From assembly GCF_049634645.1 (NCBI RefSeq), contig NC_134714.1, forward strand, positions 72,448,001 through 72,512,000: a DNA stretch of 64,000 bases, written 5' to 3'. Below are positions 57,004 to 64,000 of the stretch, piece after piece (position 1 is the stretch's first letter; each line of letters starts with the position of its first letter). The notes under the pieces were generated by a model. That model saw only the letters and a program-made list of their open reading frames with translations, searched no databases and had not been told where the DNA came from. A program made the position numbers and the translations under genes. Source of the stretch: Pelodiscus sinensis (taxonomy: Eukaryota > Chordata > Testudines > Trionychidae).

Positions 57004-57790
57004 GCAGGACAAAATTTTTCCTGTGGGAGGCAGTGTGACATGATGACATCACTCTGTTGTCCTGCAGGAAATTTAGAGAGAGAGAGAGCGAGTAAGCACA
57101 ACAGCAGTGGGAACCCGAGATCTCCTTCAACAGAGTGGGGCCCAGTTCTCTGAGCCCCGTCTTGAGTGTCTCTGCTCTCCCCAGGCTCCTGTGTTCCCCA
57201 GTTCCTGTGCATCTGCTCTATTCCCCTTTTTGCTGTGTCCCCATTTCCCACTGTGCCTATAATGAGGCTCCCCAATATGCTCACCTGGAGGGGCCCGCTC
57301 CCCATCCCTGGCTGGGTGAAGGAGCCCAAGTGGGAGTCCCTGCACTGAGCAGCCCTTTCCCCCAGAACAAAGGAGCGGCAGGCTTGGTTGTCTGTCCCAG
57401 AGTGCCTGGGCTGGGCCAGGCTGTGTTTCAGCACTCGGCAGGAGGCCATGGAGTGAGCCCTGCTGCCATGGCACTGAGTGGAGTACTAGAGCTGGCATGA
57501 TCCTGGGTGATCTTTGGGATGTGAGTGGATCGCTTGCCCGGATCGGCCATGAGCATGGACGTGCAGGACCAGGGCAAGTGCCTGCTGGCACTCAACCTGA
57601 AGCAGGCCCAGTGTGCAGCGGTGCTGAAGAGAGTGCCTGTGGGTGGACATGCAAGTGGAGCCCTACCACCACAGTGAAGGGCTGCTGGGCAGAGGCCATG
57701 CAGATGAGGGTGGAGGGACAAAAAAATTTCCCGCAGGACGCAGAGTGACACACTGATGTCATTCTGCATCCTGCAGGAAAAATCCTTTTT
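57004..57790. mobile_element. Possible element bounded by two ~60-bp hairpins
   Basis: Imperfect palindromes at about 57012-57075 and 57721-57784 share CCTGCAGGA and GTGACA...TGATG(A/T)CAT and an A/T border (AAATTTTTCC). The 650 bp between them is C-rich on one strand with no gene. Family unknown. Confidence 0.4.
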
Positions 57791-58370
57791 ATATAGAGAT
57801 ACTTCCATTTGGACACTTTGGAGTACCAGCAGTGTGAGAAGAAAATTTTACTATGGTGTTTCTTCTGAGCACAGCTGGGGGAAAAACAGGAAAGAGAAGA
57901 TATTTGTAAATCAAGGCTGGTCTGCCCCACATATATTGATATAACTATATGGCTCAGAAGTGTGAAAAATCCATACCTCTGAGCAATGCCCTCTGTAGAT
58001 GGCACAGTTGGCAATCCTGCTGACATCATTACTGGTAAGTGAATTGAGCGAAGAGCTCTCTGGTGGAGACTTAGAGCTTCTTCAATAAGTGCTCTTGTTA
58101 TGCAGTATTTTAAGTGGCTCAGGGTAAGCATTGTTTGAAATAGCATTGTTTACTTGGAAATGGTGTGCACAAGCTACTGAAGTGTCAGTGGTACTGCATG
58201 CCAAGAAGTTTCCCCTTACAGGGACATCTCCCCATTATTTGAAGACAGGGAGAGAAAGCTGGGCTGAAGTTATCTCAGCTTAGAGTCAATTGGAGAGCAC
58301 CATGCCAGCCCCGCTGGGAGGGAGGGAATGGTGGTGCCCAGGACTGCAGTAGTTCCGGGAGGAGACGTGG
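57791..58370. other. Sequence upstream of the ARG2 promoter
   Basis: AT-rich, no gene or transposon recognised. Confidence 0.4.
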
Positions 58371-59021
58371 CTGTTGGAATGGGACGGTTGGGCACCATCC
58401 AGTTACTGCACGGCGCCTATCGGCGGCTCCTCGGGTCGCCTACCAGCAGCGCCTAATGCCGCGTGGCGGCGCCCGTCCTGCCTGGGGCTCACCCGCCCTG
58501 CCCTCGGGGATACGGGTGCTTGCAGGCGCAGTTTTCAGGTGTGGGGGAGCGGATGCAGCGGGAGGGCGGGGGACCAGGTGGCAGCTGCTGGCAGATCAAA
58601 CCCCCGGCTGCTCGGGACCCGGCTCTCGGACGCGAGTGGATCAAGAGGCACCGTAGCTCGGGCGGGGATCCGGGCCGAGCCCCGAGAGGAACCCAGAGCG
58701 GCACGAGGCCGGTCCCCCCGCGCGGACAGCGGGGCGGGGGGCGAGACTGCGCTGGCCCACATGGCGGGGGAGCTGCGGCGAGGGCGCCCCTCGCTGGCCG
58801 GAGCAGCCCAGCCCCAGCCCCTCCGCGGTTGCCGGTCCCCAGGCGGGCGCAAGCGCGGCGCACACCCCCGGGCGGGCGCGCCGCCATTGGCCAGGCGGGG
58901 AAGGCACCGGGGGTGTGTCCCGAGGCGGGGAGCCGGTGTCTGGCCCGCGCGCTGGCGAGGGGAGGTAGCGGCGCTGCAGGTTAAAAGCGGCGGCGGCTGC
59001 AGCGAGCGGTTCTGCAGCATC

Positions 59022-59138
59022 ATGTCTCTGCGCAGCAGCTTCGCCCGGCTCCTGCGGAAACAGGCGGACTCCGCGCTGCAGCTCCCGAAACCTGCCCACT
59101 CCGTGGCGCTGATCGGGGCCCCGTTCGCCAGGGGGCAG
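59022..59138 (+). CDS. ARG2: ARG2 exon 1
   Basis: Thirty-nine codons with a CAG|GTGAGC donor. The ATG is in context CATCATGT; no earlier in-frame ATG fits the protein. Confidence 0.93.
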
Positions 59139-59578
59139 GTGAGCATCGCGGGGGGAGGCAGCGCCCCCTGGCCCACACGGGGTGGTTTAGGGGGATGAGC
59201 GTGTTCCGGCCCCGTGCAGACGGGCTCGGGGAGACTCCTTGTCGCGCATCCCTGGAGGCTCAGGAGCATGTGCTGTAGCCGCATTGTCTCGCTGTCCCAG
59301 CGGGTTTCCGGGAGGGGGGACCCCGGCGGCGGGCCCTGGCACACGCCGCTCCCACGTGCAGCTCCAGCTGGGGGTGAGGATCGGTGGGGAAGGCAAATGC
59401 CCTTCCCCGGGTCGCCGCTCCGCGTGGTTGCTGCGGCTCAGTCCCTTTCTGTGAGCGCCAAGCCCCGCCCCACCGGGATCCTAATGGAGCCCCTTTGTCT
59501 TACAGAGGCGGAGGGGGGTGGACCGCGGCCCCGCCGCCATAAGGAACGCGGGGCTGACGAAGAGGCTCGCCGGCTTGG
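59022..59578 (+). CDS. ARG2: ARG2, mitochondrial arginase (first two coding exons, partial)
   Basis: Exon 1 (59022-59138) and exon 2 (59506-59578) join in phase 0 to give MSLRSSFARLLRKQ...SVALIGAPFARGQ and then GVDRGPAAIRNAGLTKRL. ARG2 hydrolyses L-arginine to ornithine and urea in mitochondria, supplying ornithine for polyamine and proline synthesis and limiting nitric oxide production. The Arg- and Ser-rich, acid-free N-terminus fits a mitochondrial presequence and separates it from cytosolic ARG1. The motif GPAAIR is typical of the arginase N-terminus. Metal-binding residues lie in later exons outside the window. I searched 59579-64000 for the third exon (CHLKDFGD-like) and did not find it. 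Confidence 0.93.
59506..59578 (+). CDS. ARG2: ARG2 exon 2
   Basis: Twenty-four codons plus one base, between GTCTTACAG and TTGG|GTAAGG. Opens RRRGVDRGPAAIR. Confidence 0.92.
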
Positions 59579-59579
59579 G

Positions 59580-60855
59580 TAAGGGCCACGTGCAGCAGTG
59601 GCGGGGTGGAAACGGGGACCCTCGCTGGCGTGACTGGGGCGCTAGCACGGAGCCTGGGCACTGTCCGCCCCCATGTCCCGTTCCTATTGCCTTAGCCTGG
59701 CTCATTTAGCTGGACAGTGAATCAGCCACACATTCACCTTCCTGCATCCGACATGTCTGCCGTGTCGCTGTGAAGTAAGATGAGTCACAAAACCCGGTAT
59801 CTCTAGTGAGCCAGCGGAAGAGTGGCTGAGGAGTGAATGGACCACAGAAACGGAAACTAGACCTATGTACTATTGAAATGTTGCTCTGCGATTAATAACT
59901 AACTTGCACAGACACATCCCTTGTATGTGTATATTGGGCAGTTAAATGTATGACACGTCTCGTGCACAAGGAAGGCTTTGGTCAACAGAAACTTGGGTGT
60001 GCACTGTATGCCCAGATTTTGGGGTCTGTAAATTTGATAGCACTATTCAGACCTTACCGAGATCCTCAGCCACAAGAACAAATCATTAAACTCATTTACT
60101 GCACTGCTTCAAACAACCAAATACTTAACTCAGCCCCTGTCCCGAAAAGGAATCCAGAATTCTCTGAAGAAAACCTCTGATTTTTGTCTCCGGTCTTGCA
60201 TTTAATTCTAGTCTTGCATTGAGAGGATATAGGAACAGTGCTATCTCACTAGAAAGAAAATGTGATCTTGAGTTGTTTGTTAGGGCAAAAGCAATTAGTC
60301 TTGTGTAGTCTCAACAATTCATGGCCTGTTTCCTCTTAGATTTAGAACCAGAAAAAAAGAAGGCTTTTTTTGTTTGTTTTTTGGCAAAGGTTGGGTAAGA
60401 GTCAGGCAAATTGCAAGCCAAATACTAGATATGAATTCTGGCGTGTTGTTTCAATAGCTATACTTGTCAGAATGTGACTTTTTAATATAATTTTGATGAA
60501 TTTTATGAATGTTTATTGATTTTAAAATTTTCAAAGTTGTGCAAAATTATGGCGTTTAAATAAAACTTTTAATTTTTTAAAATTCTATTTAGACTTTCAC
60601 ATCTGTGGGAAATTATGGGAAGGATCAGATAATGACCGTAGTTTCAAAGCTTTACATCCATTAAAACAATTTGTCAGCATCACGTCCTAATGTAGCAAGT
60701 AAACATCTTTTAAATCCATCTCAAAGTACTTTGCAAGCAGCAATTGTTGTTTTGTCTATTTGTAAAATTTTGTTTATAATGGTTGTCATTTTTTGTCAGC
60801 TTGTGTGTGTGGGTTGGTAAAATTATGCAGTGTTGTAACTGTGCTGATATCACCC
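59580..60855. other. ARG2: ARG2 intron 2, no feature seen
   Basis: AT-rich intron without recognised exon or transposon. Confidence 0.45.
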
Positions 60856-61030
60856 AGTTTGTCTAATATTCTGAGGTAATAATCTTTTATTGGACCATTT
60901 TTTGTTAGTGCAAGAAAGACAAGCTTTCCACCTTACACACAGCTCTGCTTCAGGTCTGGTAAAGGTTCTCAGATTGTCACAGTTAAATAGAAGGTGAAAC
61001 ATTGTTTAGCATAAGTATTCAACACCTTTC
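60856..61030 (-). mobile_element. Short Penelope-like repeat, family 2
   Basis: TTTTATTGGACCATTTTTTG, AGACAAGCTTTCCACC and CTCTGCTTCAGGTCTGG match the copy at 2640-2860. Read on the minus strand, CTGAAGCAGAGC...GAAAGC is visible. Confidence 0.5.
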
Positions 61031-61049
61031 AAAGGACCCTTCATGGTAA

Positions 61050-61358
61050 AATACAGGACTATGTAGCACTTTAAAGACTAACAAGATGTTTTATTAGATG
61101 ATGAGCTTTCGTGGGCCAGACCCACTTCCTCAGATCAAATAGTGGAAGAAAATAGTCACAGCCATATATACCAAAGGATACAATTTAAAAAAATGAACAC
61201 ATGTGAAAAGGACAAATCACATTTCAGAACAGGAGGGGGATCGGAGGGGGGGGGGGAGGAAGGAAGGTAAGTGTCTGTGAATTAATTATATTAGAGGTGG
61301 GGAGAGTTAGATGTCTGTGAGCTAATGGTATTAGAGGTGATAATTGGGGAAGCTATCT
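61050..61358 (-). mobile_element. Short Penelope-like element, third copy
   Basis: Colinear with the complement of 26843-27157, including the G-run at about 61240-61258. TGGTAA flanks both sides (61044-61049 and 61359-61364). It directly follows a family 2 repeat. Confidence 0.6.
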
Positions 61359-61399
61359 TGGTAATGGGTAAGATAGTTTGAGCCTTTGTGCCCTGCAAT

Positions 61400-61530
61400 T
61401 TGCGTACCTTTTTCAATAGTTTTTTCAGAAGAAGCTTTTCTGAAATGTGGCTCTGGGAAGGAGGAAGACTGGGCTTCCGAAAGAGCATGTCTGCTCTTCC
61501 GCAAAAAAAAGCAGACATAGCCTTATCCTG
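61400..61530. mobile_element. Fragment of a TTTCGGAAA-type Harbinger-like element
   Basis: AGAAGCTTTTCTGAAATG, CTTCCGAAAGAGCATGTC and the right end AGCAGACATAGCC are present. The left end is missing or degraded. Confidence 0.45.
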
Positions 61531-62838
61531 AAGTAAAAAGTCTCTCCCTGGAATCCGAAGAACCTCAAGTTATCTAAAAATCTCTGAAATTCTGAAGTTA
61601 CGAGATGTGAAAGGAGGATATAACGTTCAAGAGGGATTATTAGACAGTTCTTTAGAGTTATTTGGCAAGTAACTGAAAAATTCTTTGACCAATCAGTCTA
61701 TAGTTAACTATGGAGTCTCCTTCAAATAGCATAGGTCTAATAAATTAGTTGAGGTTGTACAAAGTCCAATCCGAATAGAACATTTTGTGACATTGACAAC
61801 CAAAACTTAAGTGAAAACTTCTGCTGTATGCAAAGCTTGGTTTTGGTTTTTGTTTGTGTCCCATTTCAGTAAGAGCTAGGAGCTTAAATACCTTTGGAGA
61901 TCTGGACCTTAGTGTTGACTAACTTTAAAATTATCAATAAAGTGGGAGAGGGCTTTGCCCCTCTAAACATTAAAAATTGTCAAGGTCTTTTTTTGTTGCT
62001 AAAGTGTGCTTTTTTTGAGCACTGATATGAGCTGCTGCTTCTCTATTCATGTCTGTTGTTTTAATGTTTTTAGTGCTGCTTAAATTTCTGTAGCCCTGTT
62101 GATGAATAGGGTCAGGTGTTGTAGACTTTGCCAGAAGGGGCCCTCGCTGACAAGCAATGACAGACTTAGCCAGCATCCACAGGGGAGCTTTTTATATTGT
62201 AGGGACAGCCATTGCAGTGTGGAGTAGAAGGATAAGGAGGAAGTCCTTGAGCAAGAGGCTGCTTTATGTAGCTATTGTCCAATGGGGAATAAGGGATTGA
62301 AATTTCTTCTTCCCCTTAGCCTGGCAGGAGGGCTTTAATATACCATATTGCTACAGTTCCCCTCCTCCCACTTTTTTTTTTTTTTTCAGTCGTCACCAGT
62401 GCTTTGAAGTGTCACTGAAATCTCAGGTTTTTTCTTTTTCTTTTTGTTCATTTGCATCTTTTTAATGTTACATTGGATAATAAAGTGAATTTGTAACAGT
62501 TGTGCTCACTATGCTGTTGGTTATGACTAATCTAATGTTCTGGACATAAATTTCACGCTAAACTCCTGGTTTCCAGCAAAGGATATGAGCGTGAACAAAG
62601 ACATTGAAACCTTTTTCCAAAACCTTAGTTCCTTTGACAAGAATCCTAAGTGATTTTGCCTCCCTTCGCCCCCCACCCCCCCCCGCCCCACAGCTGTTTG
62701 TCTTTAGGTGGGCTGAGAGATGATAATGTGAGACTGAGTAGCTTCTCAAAGAGGTGATAACATTTAACTGAGACAACACCTACAACATTGAAGAATATCA
62801 GCCTTGTGTTAATGCACTTTTTAAAGCATTCTCTAGAA
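61531..62838. other. ARG2: ARG2 intron 2, nothing recognised
   Basis: AT-rich intron sequence without clear features, including a T-run at about 62371-62387. Confidence 0.4.
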
Positions 62839-63602
62839 CAGGGGTGGGTAATTTTTGATGGAAGAGCAACTCCAAAATTTTGTGAGTGGTCAAGGGCTGC
62901 AGTCTTCCATGGGGGGAGGGGAGGAATGGCATCTAGGAGAGAAGTTGGGTGCAAGATGGAGCTCGAGGTAGGGGACTGAGGTACAGGAGATAGTGGGGGT
63001 CTGAGAGTTTGAGTGAAGGGGGGGGGGTTGATCTGGGGCTGGGGCTTGGGATGCAGGGCTGAGAGGGGGCATGGGTGCAGGAGAGGATTCTGGCCTAGGA
63101 GTGGTGCAGCATTTGGGAGGGAATTGTGAGCTGAGCAAGGGTGTGTGTGCAGAGGGTTTGGGTGATAACCTGGGACATGGGAATAGGGTGCAGGGTCAAG
63201 GAGGGAGTATGGGTGCAAGAGAGATTACTGGCTTGGGAGATAGGTGTAGGAGGGGGGTGCAGGGTCTGGGAGGGAGTTGTGACTGGGTGAGGGGATTGCA
63301 GAGGCTATGGATGGTGGCCTGGGGGAGGGGAGGATGCCAGAGGTCTTCCCTAAGCACCTCCTGGCCAGCAGTCCTGCAGGATCCTGAAGCAGGCTCTCTG
63401 CTGTGTGGGGAAGTGGGGAGGGGAAAGGTATGAAAACTAACCAATGGGGGTTAAGAGAGTTTGCTGGGGGGGTAGGGATCCGGTGCCTGGAGCAGAGAGC
63501 CACAGTGAGCACTTAGCAGCTAGCCACTTAAAGCAGCATGGGGCTGCTCTGTGCCTGAAGGTCCCAACAGGCTGGCCCAAAGGCTGGCTCTTGCTGCCCC
63601 TG
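62839..63602. mobile_element. Non-autonomous hAT-type element, 764 bp
   Basis: Ends CAGGGGTGGGTAA and the complement of CAGGGGCAGCAA, flanked by CTCTAGAA and CCCTAGAA (7 of 8). The interior is G-rich with diverged tandem units such as GGGTGCAGG and GGGAGGGAGT. Long ORFs inside are artefacts. Confidence 0.7.
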
Positions 63603-64000
63603 CCCTAGAACATTCAGCATGGACATGAGCAGAGCAGGCAGGCTTGCTGCCAAAGAAGCTTTTATGTATGGTGTCCATAGTCCAACTAGTTCAGAAAGGC
63701 TCACACGGATGCTCGCTCGGATGCACGCACGCCAAGAGGTTACATATGCTAAGATCATGACTTGTCCTAGCAGAAGGTTTAGCAGAGGGTGGATTCTGTA
63801 GGTACATGGGAGCGTAAGTGAAAAGGCTTCTGGTTCCTTCTTCCCCTGCACTACTATGAATTAACAAAGTGCATTATTAGTTAAAAATAAATAGAAGAAG
63901 CTTATTTGTGTGTGTGGCGAGGATTGTGGCTCCTCTTTTTACTGGAGGGGGAAGTGTGTGATTTTAAATCAGTATCTTAAAGTGTTTAATTTTCCTTCAT
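63603..64000. other. ARG2: ARG2 intron 2, window end
   Basis: No exon or repeat recognised in the last 400 bp. Confidence 0.4.

Larger units (their letters stand above)
58380..59650. promoter_or_regulatory. ARG2: CpG-rich promoter region of ARG2
   Basis: A strongly GC- and CpG-rich block covering exons 1 and 2. TTAAAAG at about 58981 lies 40 bp before the ATG and might serve as a weak TATA-like box. Several long ORFs on both strands are due to base composition. Confidence 0.7.

Noticed and set aside
56702..58146. Several overlapping minus-strand ORFs up to 195 codons
   Set aside because: No domain, no splice structure, and they overlap hairpin repeats and each other.
58374..59344. Long ORFs of 274 and 269 codons on both strands at the ARG2 promoter
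   Set aside because: GC-rich composition removes stops. Only the ARG2 exon 1 part (59022-59138) has protein similarity and splice logic.
59579..64000. ARG2 exon 3
   Set aside because: Searched for the expected continuation after the Gly codon at 59578 and found no fitting exon; it is probably beyond the window.

Overview
The window is vertebrate nuclear DNA with split genes. It is very probably from a reptile, most likely a turtle. The evidence is CR1 LINEs, Penelope-like elements, a DIRS tyrosine-recombinase retrotransposon, hAT elements, MIR/CORE-type relics and many short inverted-repeat elements, combined with a gene order known from amniotes. The species cannot be named from the sequence alone.

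Three conserved genes form the frame. The last nine coding exons of PLEKHH1 (+) lie between 647 and 16014 and encode the end of the MyTH4 domain and the FERM domain. The complete PIGH gene (-) has four coding exons between 33776 and 21281, and the spliced product is 188 residues. The first two coding exons of ARG2 (+) are at 59022-59578, and that gene runs off the right edge. PLEKHH1 and PIGH converge tail to tail with candidate poly(A) signals at 19176 and 20514. Order and orientation (PLEKHH1 > < PIGH, ARG2 >) match what I know of human 14q24. CpG-rich promoter regions cover PIGH exon 1 and ARG2 exon 1.

Most of the rest is transposon-derived. The PIGH-ARG2 intergenic space (34.1-58.3 kb) holds an 11.3 kb DIRS element on the minus strand (44700-56012) with inverted terminal repeats, an internal complementary region, and gag-like, RT/RNase H and tyrosine-recombinase reading frames. 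A 5.2 kb LTR retroelement (47026-52184) with two nearly identical LTRs is inserted in it, splitting the RT from the RNase H. Nearby are a long 5'-truncated CR1 (38000-40785), a hAT element with a transposase C-terminus (42213-42874), and two copies of an LTR-like sequence flanking the DIRS element.

Throughout the window there are at least ten elements with ends like GGSTATGTCTACAC and 3-bp target duplications ending in A (Harbinger-like). Several are very long palindromes or arrays of small palindromes. Four hAT-type elements with 8-bp duplications are also present. Two related families of short Penelope-like insertions carry a CTGANGA...GAAA block that resembles a hammerhead ribozyme core. 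No tRNA or rRNA gene, CRISPR array or prokaryotic feature was seen.
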